64,000 nucleotides of DNA from NCBI GenBank assembly GCA_021397835.1, contig JAJFZO010000742.1, positions 939,001 to 1,003,000 of the forward strand, given 5' to 3'. This stretch comes from Moringa oleifera (lineage: Eukaryota; Streptophyta; Magnoliopsida; Brassicales; Moringaceae). Position 1 is the stretch's first letter; the number at the start of each line of letters is the position of its first letter. The translations under genes and the position numbers were made by a program. The notes under the pieces are model-generated. The model was not told where the DNA came from and did not search any database. It saw only the letters and a list, made by a program, of their open reading frames with translations. Of the stretch, positions 50,401 through 63,179 are shown piece by piece.

Positions 50401-53400
50401 AAATTAATAAAGAAAAATAATAGAAACTAAATGAAGTGCTTATAATCGTCGAGAGCAATATGGGAGCATCAAATTGAAAGTGACAAACAATTTAATTTCA
50501 GAATAGCTAGAGACAAAGAAGAAAGCAGGAAGAAAACCTTATCTCGCCACCAAAAACCACAACCTCCAACCATTCTTTTTGTCTTTCACAGTGTCCCAAT
50601 ATCCTCTCACTAGATGGCCCAAACATCAAATGAATTTGCTGTCCTCAACCTTGTTCCCTTCTTTAAGATGCTTCACATGCCATATCCTCAAAATGCTAAC
50701 AATAACCTAGTAACTTACATCAACTATTGGACCCTTAGAACCTTGCTATATCAGGAAAAAGGAAAAAAATCCCGGGAGTAGATACCCACAAGAACAACAA
50801 ATAGCCAAGTTGAATACAATAGCAGAAAAAAATAATTTCATCAATTCAGTACTAGAAGCATCGAGGATCTTCCAACTCCATTGCACAATAGATTTCACAC
50901 TAATCCATGGAACATGCATTCCTACACATGCATTAACATGGATGCACATATTCAAAGCCATTGAAACAGTAAAGATAAATAAAGAGATAAAGGACCAAAA
51001 ATAACTCACCATTCCTTAAACCAGCAGATGCGGCTGCAGTACTAGAAGCTTCCTTAATGGTGTCAATCACCCCATCCAAATTATCTAGTCCCACCATAAT
51101 ACCCTAAGCACGCATAACAGTACAAAAATTAACACATGCAGGATTGCAGATAGAGCATTCAGATGTGTCATGAAAATGACATCAATTTTTCTTTTAAATA
51201 ATAATAATAAGATTGAATGTATTTCATCAAATAGCTCTATTGCATCAAATAAGTGGGGCACAAATAACTATCATAAATGTCAGAATTGATAAAAGAAGAT
51301 ACATTCCAAAGCACACTGTGAATTGACACTCTGTGGGTTTTCAAAGGTGAATTCTTTCATCTATTATAATGTAGGACAAAGACCATGGCTACTTATATTT
51401 TGAAACATGCAAGCTTAACAATTCTTTCACAAATACACTAATTAACTTCACTCAATCCCCCATACACTAATTTATGTTGTTTCTTTTTCTCAAATAGAAA
51501 AGCAGGCAAAGGGAGAGGAAGACGAGAGATTTGTCACACAGGACTCCTACATACCTTAACTTTGTTAGCAAATTCAAATATTATCTTGACGTACCTCAAC
51601 AATATGTCTTCTTTCTTGAGCTTGTGAAAGCTTGAACCTCGCACGTCTCTCAACAACAGAACATCTAAAATCTAAGAATGCCTGAAAAAAAAAAAACGCT
51701 AGTTATCAAACTCCTGGACATTTACAACATAAAAAATTCGTTGAGATGTTAAGAAACAAATTAAACAAGAATATAAATAGAATTAAGCATCCATTAATTG
51801 ATTCATTGAACTTGTTTCTATATGACATTTGATTACAAGATAATATCAACATTAGATAATTTGGTTGTTAGGAGTTTAAATTTTGAATGTATCATGATTT
51901 CTAGAATGCAAATCCCTTATTTCTAGGAACCAACTTCTATATATAAACCCAAAGTATGACATAAAGTATAAGACATAATTTATTATTTGGCAAGGTATTA
52001 GAGACATCTCAATGACATTTCTGCCTTCATTACTTCAGTTTTGTTTTCCTCCATTTTGAAATTATTTCTACTAGTGATTCTGCACAACGATGGCAGAGAA
52101 AGGAGTCAAATCTCAGACTAAAACAGAAGATAATTCAGCAATTCAGAACTTTCAGAACTCTGGTAAGTTAAAACAGGAGCAACTTGAGAAATTGAGAAAC
52201 TTGTTGAGGTCTCTCACTTTTGAGACAGGTGTTGGCACTTGTTCTTTGACGCAGGCAAAAATGTTTTGTGATTCGCATGTGCTTAATGTCTCAGATAAGT
52301 CTTTTGTTAACTCTTGGGTCATTGATTCAAGAGCAACCCATCATATGACACGCTCTGCACAAAACTGTTGCAGTTATAACCTATGATCTAGCAACAAAAA
52401 AGTGTCCATAGCCGATGGTCCACTAACCAGTATGGCTGGTCTTGGAGATATTTAAATTAATCCATTTATTGTCCTTAACAATGTCTTACATGTGCCCGAA
52501 CTATCCACAAATCTTTTACCTATTATGTAAACTCACTAGTGACCTAAATAGCAAGGTAGTTTTTTTATCCTTCTTATTGTATTTTTCAGGACTAGAAATC
52601 AGGGAAGATGATTGGGTGGGCTAAGGAAAAGGATGGCTTGTATCACCTTGAGATGTCTAGCAAATCAAGTAGCATCAAGTCTGATCAATGTAAACTTTTT
52701 CACTCCAGGTCAACCTCAAAAATGGCAAAATTTGTCTTTACTATTATCGGTTTGATCACCCTTCTTCTAGAATCTTGAAAATTATGTTTCCACATTTATT
52801 TAAAGAATTGAGTGTAGAATCTTTCTAATGTGATGTTTGTCAATTTGCAAAACTCAACAGAGTTTCTTTGCCAGTTGGGAATAAAAGATGTTCAGCACCT
52901 CTCGACTTGATTCATAGTAACATATGGGTCCTTCTAGAGTTCCTAATATTTCTGGTGAAATGTGGCTTATCACATTTATAGATGATTGCACTAGGATCTC
53001 TTGGATATTTCTTCTTAAACATAAATCAGAGGCAAGCATTGTATTCCTTGTTTTCCATGTTATGGTACAAAGTCAGTTTGGCATTAAAATTAAAAGGTTT
53101 CACTAGAAAAATGCTCGTGCTCATTTCAATTGAGATTTGTTTCCTTATTTTCTTAGTGAAGGAATAATTCATGAGTCTTCTTGTGTTCACACACCATGGC
53201 AAAATGGTTTCCACAAAGAAAAATTGGTCATATTATGGATACTACTCGAGCTTTGTTATTTCAAAATTCAAACCAAAAATCTACTGGGCTGACAGCCTCT
53301 TACTTGTATTCATCTCATGAACACGTTACCTTCCCGAGTACTTCATCTCAATCATCTATTTCTCTTCTTTCTTGGTTTTATCCAGATGTTAACAGCTCCG

Positions 53401-56400
53401 ATAAGCTTCTTCCTTGTGTGTTTGGTTGTACTTCTTTTGTTCACATTCATAGTCCTAATCCGAAAAGTTAGATCCCAAGGCTGTTAAATGTATTTTTGTC
53501 GGCTATTTGTCTACACATAAAGGCTACAACTGCTTTCATCCACCATCCCAGAAATGTTATGTGTCAGCTGATGTCACCTTTCATGGAAACAAACCATATT
53601 TTACTAGTTCTTATCTTCAAGGGAAGAGCTTATTTAAAGATAAGCTTAATAGGAATTCATTAGAATCATTTCTTCTGGAGTTATCTACTTCAACACCCTC
53701 ACCAGCTTGTAACCCAATCTCAGATTCGAAAATAATACCCACTATAGAACCAGTAGCCTTGAACCAGAGTAGTCTTCAGATCAAACACCCAAAACGGAGA
53801 TTGTTCCCCCACTTAATGAACTAGACACTGAGCAACATGAGCCTTGAAATGCCTTCCAATAGATTCCTTAACTCGTTATGCTATGACATTTTAAAAGGTG
53901 TACTCAAGGCAGGACAAGTCATCTTTGGAGTCACGGCAAGCTCAATCATCGACTCCTAACTCTAGTAATGAGGTAACTACTTCCCTTGATTTACCTATCG
54001 CTGTCAGAAAAGGAACTTATGATTGTACACAAAAAAAAAAAAAAACACATTACCCAATCTCCCACTATATTGCCTTTGATAAATTTTCCCAATCTCAGGA
54101 GTTTTCTTGTTAGTTTGAATACCATCTCCACTCCAACAACTTTATCCGCTGCATTATCTAATGAGAATTGGAAAACAAAGACAAGGGAGATAGTTGATTT
54201 GCCCAAATGGAAGTGTCTGATTGTTTTCAAATAGGTCTTCATGCTGAAATATAAAGCTGATGGAACTCTTGAGTACTATAAAGCAAAGTTAGTAGCAAAG
54301 GGTTACACTCAAACTTATAGTATCGGATTACTAAAACACTTTTACACCAGTTGCCAAGATGAATATAGTCAAAGTTGTTATCACTTGCTGCAAATTTCAA
54401 TTGGCCTCTTTAACAGTTTGATGCAAAGAATGCTTTTTTTTCGTGGTGACCTAGAAGAAGAAATATATATAAAGGTTCCACTAGGTTATGGGAGCAACTT
54501 AAGCTCCAACAAGGTGTGCAAATTAAGGAAAGTCCTTTATGGTTTGAAACAATCACCTAGAGTATGGTTTCAAAGATTTGAACAAGTACTGTCCAGATTA
54601 GGATACAACCAAAGCCAAGGTGATCATTCATTGTTCGTTAAGCATTCTCATACTAGAAATATAACTATTCTTCTAGTATATCTTGATGATATCATAATAA
54701 TTGGAGATAATGAAATAGAAAAAGGAATGCTAAAGCAATGTTTGGCTAAATTGTTTGAGATTAAGGAGTTGGATTGAAGTATCTTCTAGGGATCGAGGTC
54801 ACTCATTCACAGCAAGGCATTTTTGGTTCTCAACAACAATATGTCACTGATTTGCCAAAAGAAACAGAAAGGCTAGCATGTAAACCTACATATGTTCCTA
54901 TTGAACCAAATCATAAGCTAAGAGAAGCACCTAAAGATACTGTCGTAAATAGAGAGATGTATCAAAGACTGGTCGGGAAGCTAATTTATCTCTCACACAC
55001 ACGACATATACTGTCAGTGTAGTCAGCCAATTTATGTATTGCCCTAAAGAAGTTCACTTGCAGGTATTACACCAGATTCTGCACTCTCTAAAAGGGTAGT
55101 CATGGCAGAGGTATTTCGTTTAAAAGGAAATCTGGTCCAGTCTTGCTAACTATGCAGTATCTGTTGCAGACAGAAGATCAACATCAGGATATCGTACCTT
55201 CATTGGAGGGAATCTAGTGACTTGGAGTAAAAAACAGAAAGTTGTAGCAAAATCAAGTGTAGAAACAGAATTGGTTAGGAACTTTATCAAGGAAAAGTTG
55301 CACAGCTGGTTGACTTGTACACCATACATCACAATTACAAGTCAATTGGCTGATGTGTGAACCAAAGGACTAAGCAACAAGGCCTTCCATAGAAGATTTG
55401 AAACATTTAGACAAGCCTGATTTTTGTAATGCCCTAAAAAAAAACAGTTTATGTTATTCAATAGACTAACCATGACTAACATACAACAAGAAACATGCAC
55501 TTCATGACTAATTGTAAAAAGTTTAACATCAATATTACAACTTAACTGAATAAGAGATATAACCAATGTAGTTGTAAAGCTAGTCTTGCTTGAACATTTT
55601 TTTCTCATTTCTTTCTCTGTCCGTTTAGTATATAAATGCTATAGAAAAAAAGCAATGGCAAGAGCACATGGACGTCGGAAAAGATAAATTCTTGCAAACT
55701 TGCCCCATGCATAAGTAAGAACAAATTCAATTTGAATTATGCTATTGGTGCAAAATTAACACAAACAACCAATAATAAGATACCACATGCATGTACTCAC
55801 TTGAAGCAATTCTTTCAGACCCATCTGTCTAGGTTGGCCATCAAGAATGCTGTGATATAAAGCAGGCAAAAATATATCATTAGTACAGAATCAGATATCA
55901 AGTAGAATCAGAATAAGATATTCCATAAGAAATTGAATTTGAGTATATCCCCAAAGACATTTCATAATAGAAGCTACATCCATTTAGTCTTCCTGAGAGA
56001 GTTTCACAAGAATTTCAAAATTTATTTTTCCTCTTATACTCTGCACATGTGTCGACGACGCCTAAACAATTTCATTACGCTTTCCAAAAACCATTGCACG
56101 GAACAAATAAAGAAAGTTCAGATACATGATTGTTCTTGAGATCAGTGACAACAACTATATATTTTTGGCTGTCAAATTACACAAGAAGCAACAATCAAGT
56201 TTGTCAGTACCAGGTAAGTAGCAGTCCCATTATGTGAAATATTGATTCATTTGCCCTTCCTCAAGTCATGGACTTAGACATAGTGAAAATTTAGCATTGA
56301 CATGACAAAAAAATAATGACTTTTCCAAGCAATAACTTCCCCTAAAGAGTCAAAATTATTCAAAAACTAAGTTCTGCTACTTTCCCCATCATTAACACTA

Positions 56401-59400
56401 AAGATTCCATGATAATCATCTAGCACATCTGTCCCTTAATTTGACTGATTCCAACTTTAGGAGTTAATATAATATTCTAGTTATGAAATGAAGCAATCTT
56501 TTAAGTCATGTTGTTCAAACAGGTCTTTCCTCAAGTCATGTACTTACCCCTTGCCTTTCTTATTAAAGAAATCCTCTTTTGCTGTTTATTTTTACTTTTA
56601 AATTTTAGCCCTAATTCCTGCATTATTTTAGAACCTGTACATATAAAACAAATCTCAGAAGGATAAATCTTGATTAAGGGCACATCGGAGGCCCTAAATT
56701 CCTGTATCTTAGTGTCAACTCAAGATTTCCCTCAAAGCATTTCAGCCAACAATCAACTTCACCGAAAGTACAGAAAATTTGGATAACACAACTGAATTCA
56801 ATTTATCAGCCGCTGATAAGAACACAAACTTTATTTCCATAAGCACCCAGAGGGTGCTACCTCAGTATAAGCATATTTAGTTAGAAAACAAGAACTCTAC
56901 AATATCTATGAATTCCTTTTCATTTACAGACGAAAAAAATCTATCCACCGTTAACTCATCATTCGGAACCGTTCACTTACTTTACTAAAGAAACAGAAAC
57001 ACAGCATCTAGAATTTATATTTATATTCTGGATTGTGAAATAACCACTCACCCCACCATGTTGCAGCTGAAACTAGACTGAAGAGCAGTAACACGATAAA
57101 GATTATTTAGAACAACTGCAGAGTCTGCCCCTCGTTTGATCTGTAAAGTTAATAACAAAAACTAGGCAAGTTAAAATCATCAGAGACTGACACATCACAA
57201 GAATGCCAGCAGCAAAAATTTGTTGTCTTGAGCAACTTGGCACAATAAAGAGCACATTAGTAAATATTATCATACCTCAATAACTATACGCATTCCCGTA
57301 CGATCACTCTCATCACGAATATCACTAATACCATCTAGAGTCTGCCAATTACATAATAGATAATATTAACAATAACAGACAACTTTATAATATCAACAAT
57401 AACAGACAACTTTCTTCAACTTGAACTTATGGAAGATCAATTATATTTAATCAATGACCAACATACGATATAGCCAAATAACGATTAAATGTATTCTAAA
57501 CCAGAGTTGTGACGATATTAGGCCTTTATGAATCACCAAGCATGACACAAAAGAAAATTATTCAGATCTAAGAAAACTGAAAGCTAAAAGAAGAAGTCTC
57601 AAAAAGGTGCACAGGAATAGAACAAAAACCATGCGGAAAATTTTGAGAAACTATAAAATAAAAATCAATTCACACCGAAATCCAAGACTTAAAATTGCTG
57701 GCTTATATATTGAAGCAGCCAAACAGTATGCAACCATACAGTCATTTAATGAAAATATAGAGAATTACCACCTTGCTAAACATCAAAAGAGATTCCTCCA
57801 ACACAAAGATGACTCAAGCATTTAAATGTCCAATACGTGTTGATAACAGAGAGATCCTCTCCGTCTTAGATGAAACACTAATATTATTAATTTGGCCAAA
57901 TATATAGAAAGGAAGAGGAGATTTCCTACTAATAGAGAACATAGGAAAGAGACACGAAGCCCCCAAGATAAATCAGCCCAACAATGGAAAGTAACTAGGG
58001 GAAGACACATGTTCTTAAATTTTCCAGATCAATAATACCAAGACTGTCGATCAACAAATATATCTCAAGAGGCACAGCACAAAATGATTGCAGTAGTTGA
58101 TTGCCAAAATTAAAATTTGGGAATTTAGGTATCAAGTGCCTCAAGTTCATCAACCATAGATGTAATTTTACCCTTTTTTTATTACTGTATCCCCGTCACA
58201 ACTGTTTTTGACGAAGGATCAGTCATTGTCTGATTCTAGTCCAATATTCTCATGAATGACACCTTTAGCAAGCATTGAAAAGCCAAAGAAATATATGCAC
58301 AAACCTAAAAATAAAAACACATAAAAGACTGCAAGAGGTTGTCAACCATCTTCTGACAACACACACAACTCAACATTTAATCAACCGAAGTTAGCTCAAA
58401 CAACATAGAAATTGACATTTTCAAATTTCATAACAATACCTTACTCTCAACAAGTTCAGCGATCTTCTCAACAAGTGAAGATTTGTTTGTTTGGTATGGG
58501 ACCTGTTTCATTAAGAAAGCTTTCATTAATAAGATGAGCTTTAAGATAGTCTTTATCACAATACATCTGCAGCTAATGTAAACCCTTAAGAAGCATATAA
58601 AAGGAAAAAGCCCATGGTGATCACCTCCTTTATAATAATGGCAGCTCGCTTTGTTTTTGAGTCTAGTAATTCAATATCAGCTTTTCCTCTCATGATAATA
58701 CGTCCTCGCCCAGTTCGATATGCCTCTAAGATCCTAGAAGAAACAGTTAAAGATCAGATAACTCATGGATCTGATACATGGTCTACATAAGCATTGAATT
58801 ATATGACAGCAAAGGTGAATATTAATCAGTATATCTAGAGAAGGACAATCTTCTATCAAAAGCACAAGTGATTTGATATATCAATAAGGAGAATCTAGCG
58901 CTTTGTTTTTCCAGCATTTGCATATATATCCTCCAAACAGGGTACTCACATACAGATACTACTTCAAGTATGTTTAATCCAGTCTGGTTTGATCATGAAA
59001 CATGGTCCTTGCACATTTTTCTTTTTTAATAGAAAGAAGTAGTATTATTCACATCACCAAAGGGGTGCCACCCATGTACACATATATTCAATTACAAGCC
59101 AAAACCTGGATGGTCTGCTAAGTTCTCTTCATTTACCAAAGAATGGCCCCAAGGCCATAAACGCATGTATAATGCCATCTACTTGTTGTGTCAAAGTAGA
59201 GCTTTCTAACTCCTCAAAGGTTCTCTGATTCCTCTTGTTTAATGCAAGCCAAAACACAACTATAGGAATTGAAGACATTACTTTGTTTTTTTTCCTCAGG
59301 ACCACTGACAGTGGTCCAAGCCCAATTCCCCCTAGACACAGAGCTAGCCATGATACAAGAAATACTCAATATGAAAAGAGCCACCTCCATAGTTGTCTTG

Positions 59401-61522
59401 CCCCTGAACACATTAGCAAGAGATGATGAACAGTCTCGGTTTCTTCCTCACATAGGTACCACCAATTCTCAAGATTAGTTCCCTCTTCTTCAGATTGTCT
59501 ACAATTAAGTTTTTGGTTCCAGAGGCTGTCACCTTTCTCTAATAAAAACTTCCTCATAACCTCACAAAAGAATTATACCTCGTTGACACATGGAAATTGA
59601 ATTTTCTGTCATTTCCAATATTTGGCATTATATATCATCACCATGGAACAACAGCATTGAATGATTTGTATTTTCAACAACCAAATAATTTTGCTCAGAA
59701 GAAACACTCATTTCTATCAACCCTAAGGAGTTGAGTGATCCCTGCTATTTTGTTATCACCAACAAAATGGAAAATCAAAACTTATACTGGCTGAATAGAT
59801 AAAATTAAGTCAATTATTACGTTGTCAAGCAACATTAACGAAAAGAAAGGTACTTGTGCACTGTACAAGGACAGAGAATTACTAGAGCAATGAAGTCCCT
59901 CTCAATCACTTCGTGAACATGGAAGGCAAGAAAAAGAAACAGTAACTTAAGTAGTAGGGTCAAAGCTTCCACATGAGATGCTTATTTAGTCAAAATTAAA
60001 AGAGCAATTTTAACTTACCCAAGGTTTCCCATGATTAGTCCTCCAGTTGGGAAGTCCGGTCCAGGCATGTATTCCAACAATTCTTGCAACTATCAAAAAA
60101 TCAAAGAAAAATGACACTTGCAGTAGTAGTAGTAATAATAGTAAAGGTGAAGACATGGGAAGAAGATAATGATAAATGAAATAGACTCATGTGTATAAAA
60201 CAAGGTAAACTTTTTTATTTCCTTTTAGAGTTCAAAATATGCTTGACTTAACCTTCATAGTTATGCAAGAGAAATTCTACAATTACTAGGAATTCATTTG
60301 GTAACATTGTCATTCTTCTGTTTATGGAGACAACCAAATTGCATTTTTGTTACATTTTTTATTTCATTAAAATAAAGAAAAAAAAAACACACCTTCTTTG
60401 GATCAAGAAGAAAGAAAAAGCACTACATAAGCATTTCAAAAGTAGTAGAAAAGGTTAACAGATAACATAAAATCATAAGGTAAGGTAGAGTTATAAAAGA
60501 AAAATCAATATGATTATTTTTAATAAGCAACCTTTATACTTCATGTTTATTCATGAGGTTTGTTTGAACCTTCCTTCATCATTGATTCTCAGAATAAATT
60601 CATGTTCTTGAGGATCTGCAGGAACATTTTGGACTTTCATTGCTGACAGGGACACATCTTACCAGATGTTTCAATTTTGTCGGGCTCATCCTGCCAAAAA
60701 CCCAAATTTTCACAAAATACACATATTATGTAACCTCTTTCTTCCTTGCTTGTTATCAAGTTCTAAACCCATTAGCCAGACCTTCTAAGCACACTACCCC
60801 ATGGCAGCATATGCCCGAAGATATGATAAACAAGAATCCATCCCAACTGCACTGCACAAATTAGTGGCCAGTACATGGATTAAATTTTATATATATGTGT
60901 GCGCGTGCGTGCGCACGGATGCGCACATGTGTGAGAGACTTTCCAAGCTCACAAGTAAAGCAATCCCACACATTGTCAAGCTAAAGCAATTAAGATCTGA
61001 GAGTTTGAATCTTCACCGATGCATCTGGATTATTGATTAATGCAGAAAGCACATCTACCAGCTCTCCAAGATTATGAGGAGGAATATTGGTTGCCATCCC
61101 AACCTGAAAAATGTGAAATGATCTTACATGGTTAGTCTATTCAAACTAGAAACCAACCAATTTTCACGAAGAAGAACCAAAATAAATCTAACATAAAATG
61201 ACTTCAAGAACCTTTTCCGAACAAACTGTAAGAGAGAATTACCGCAATGCCAGAAGAACCATTCAACAACAAAGTTGGAAGACGAGCAGGCAGAAGCGAT
61301 GGTTCTTTTTGCGAATTATCAAAGTTTGGAACAAAATCAACCTGCAAGAAAATTTTTCAAGAAACAATAATTGAATATATTGCTTACACTAAAGTGTGAC
61401 AAAGAAGAATGAGAAAAAATTAAAATTAAGAAATTCATGGAGGGAATGAGGCCTAATAAGTACGAAGCAGCGCTTACCGTATCTTGGTCTAAATCTGCCA
61501 ACAACATTGCCTCAGTTAGTGC
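41434..61522 (-). CDS. GYRA: DNA gyrase subunit A, organellar (5' end beyond window)
   Basis: Twenty-three exons in frame, 727 residues plus stop: 61522-61478, 61341-61243, 61103-61017, 60089-60019, 58733-58625, 58502-58440, 57341-57276, 57140-57052, 55849-55801, 51681-51595, 51103-51010, 48836-48766, 48621-48532, 46902-46777, 46635-46478, 44264-44183, 44091-43927, 43851-43750, 43448-43312, 42391-42277, 42178-42124, 41832-41733, 41557-41434. The first visible exon ([15 protein letters not shown]) normally follows the R-Y-T-E catalytic-tyrosine segment, so about 220 N-terminal residues, including any transit peptide, lie to the right. Visible parts include the breakage-reunion core ([28 protein letters not shown]), the coiled coil with C-gate ([30 protein letters not shown]), and C-terminal beta-propeller repeats ([34 protein letters not shown]). 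With GyrB it introduces negative supercoils into plastid and mitochondrial DNA using ATP. Every visible exon is uninterrupted, so the gene looks functional. Confidence 0.93.
44900..45230 (+). other. LTR- or promoter-like sequence inside a gyrA intron
   Basis: Contains TATAAATACTTGAG at 45,068 followed about 60-140 bp later by a TTCTTCTTCTTTGC pyrimidine-rich leader and CAAACCCTAATTTC. These are promoter-like features in plus orientation, antisense to gyrA. No coding remnant is attached. It may be an LTR fragment. Confidence 0.25.
47680..48110 (+). mobile_element. LINE 3'-end fragment in gyrA intron
   Basis: Plus-strand translation in pieces resembles the C-terminal zinc-binding/reverse-transcriptase tail of plant L1 LINEs: a W-x-x-x-x-x-C-x-F-x-x-x-x-E-x-x-x-x-x-F-like block near 47,780-47,885, then [11 protein letters not shown]. 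It ends in an A-rich tail at 48,080-48,107. It is antisense to gyrA and decayed. Confidence 0.5.
48624..48657. repeat. (AC)10 A(14) tract abutting a gyrA splice acceptor
   Basis: On the gene strand this reads T(14)(GT)10 immediately before TAG|AGAGAGAAG, the acceptor of the 48621-48532 exon. It therefore replaces the polypyrimidine tract. Confidence 0.9.
51990..55425 (+). mobile_element. Ty1-copia retrotransposon copy, gag-deleted and decayed
   Basis: Inserted antisense in the gyrA intron between exons at 51,681 and 55,801. AGGTATTAGAGAC at 51,993-52,005 resembles the initiator-Met tRNA primer-binding site of copia elements. About 85 bp later the frame opens near the protease, so most of gag is missing. 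The protease motif reads DSRATHHMT (Arg at 52,330-52,332 where the active site normally has Gly). Integrase core blocks follow ([27 protein letters not shown]), then the integrase C-terminal part ([13 protein letters not shown]), reverse transcriptase with YLDD at 54,679-54,690, and RNase H ([23 protein letters not shown]), ending near 55,420. Several stops and frameshifts make it inactive. Flanking LTRs were not clearly identified. Confidence 0.85.
59030..59575 (-). mobile_element. LINE 3' fragment with zinc-binding RT tail, in gyrA intron
   Basis: Minus strand, same direction as gyrA. The reading frame from 59,557 contains [20 protein letters not shown] and ARQLWRWLF. This is the C-x-H-x-C segment that closes plant L1-type ORF2 proteins. 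A following piece (59,411-59,214) resembles the usual tail ([20 protein letters not shown] ~ the W-x-x-x-x-E-R-N region). A T-rich run at 59,018-59,028 could be the complement of the poly-A tail. 5'-truncated and broken. Confidence 0.55.
60888..60917. repeat. Alternating purine-pyrimidine tract (Z-DNA-prone)
   Basis: Thirty consecutive alternating bases, AT then GT then GCGCGTGCGTGCGCAC, in a gyrA intron. Strict alternation with a GC-rich core is the classic pattern able to form Z-DNA. Confidence 0.75.
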
Positions 61523-63179
61523 CTGCAGATGGGAAAAACACGATGCCGATGACAACTCTGTAACTCAATTCTTCTAGAATTTAAGTAAGTAAGGCTTGGT
61601 TAAGAGAATCAATTGATCGATAGACCCATGCATGTTTGTGCCCTAGCATACTGCAACAGTTAGAGAAAGACTTTCACATAGTACCCCAGATAGTTGATTT
61701 TCTTGCTTCTATAAGTATCAAAGACACAGAAGAAGCAAAACATAATCACATGAGGTGAAAACTTCTCCACCCAAGATTAAAGGTTCAATGAAAAGAACCC
61801 TTAAGTACTAATCCTGGCATTCAACTTTTATCCCATTTTGTGCTGTTCATCACACCAAATCATTCCATCCACACACAATCCACCAAGCAATACAGCAATC
61901 TAACATGACTTACAGGTACTTTGAAAAGAATTGGCAACAAAGTTGAAACACCAATAATTAAGAAAATAATGCAACAGAATAACCAAAGAACCAGGTAATT
62001 CCTCAAGAAACAGCCTATTTTTAGCTCGTAATTTGTACTTCATCAAGATTGCATTGAAAGAGATGCACAAAGATAGAGCCAGGGAGGACATGGAAGGACG
62101 ACCAACTTGCAATACACTGCAGCAACCAAATCCTCCTCCCTCCCCTCTCCCCCTAACTAGATTCAACTGTTTCTGAGATTCATCCTCAGACTGTTTTGAA
62201 GCAAAATTGTATTTAAAATACTTAGGTTCCTAATCCACTCCATGAAAAATAACGGTCCCATTAGTGAGTGAAGTTCAAGATCCAAATCTTGCCTTGCTTC
62301 ACAAACTTCATTATAAACCAAGAACAACAATCTCCATCCACAATTCTTTATAAAAATCAACACAAGCTCCATGTTTTTAAACTAAAAAGACTAAGAAAGA
62401 ACCTTGGAAGATGCTCTTTTAAAAAATTGAAAACTCAAAATCCAAGCTTATTCAAGTATCATTTAAGCCCCAACTAGAGTATATAGTAAGTGAGACTTAC
62501 AATGTCACTGCCCACACCACATATTAGAATTATATTTTTACCTTTTATATTATTAAATCTATGTTGTATACATAGATAATATATTTTTCTATTATATATA
62601 AGTAATATACTTTGGTCGCTTCACATATACTTGAACCTTTGGCTTGTGTTTTGTAATTAAAACAATCCTATACCATTTTGATTTAAAATTGTTACTTAAA
62701 TAAGCATTTACTAAAGTAAAATTTAGTAGGTTTGTTCAAAGAAAAAATAGAGGATACAACAAGAGCAAGGTTTTTTTAGCTCCTCATGAAGCAAGAAGGG
62801 GAAGTAACATAGTCCCAAAATAAAGCATGATGCAAGACCACTGCAAAATATTTAGGTCATCCGACCCAAACCAACTAGGTTGACATCTCTAGTTCTTCAT
62901 TTCGAATCATGAATTTTAAGTACAGGTATTTGCATTTCAAATCAAGATCGTGACTTTTATACTAACATCCAAATTCATGAATTCATCCAAATTACTGATC
63001 AATAAGGGGGGAAAAAAAAACGCAATTTCATCCAAGTTCTTAAAGAAGATAATTTTTGTTGAAATACATGAGAGGAAGATGAAATTTCAAATTTAAGAGT
63101 TCCTTAGATATGACAGAAATCCATACACATAATTCATGAATATGTAAAATCCCTAAAAACTTTGAATTATATTTCAAGC
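61523..63179. other. gyrA intron sequence, no exon recognised
   Basis: This is the intron upstream of the first visible gyrA exon. I looked for the minus-strand R-Y-T-E-x-R-L segment and found none. The open frames at 61,900-62,372 have no recognisable similarity. Confidence 0.5.

Noticed and set aside
61900..62372. Two minus-strand frames upstream of the first visible gyrA exon
   Set aside because: Neither encodes the expected N-terminal gyrase segments such as R-Y-T-E-x-R-L, and neither joins in phase to exon 61,522. Treated as intron.
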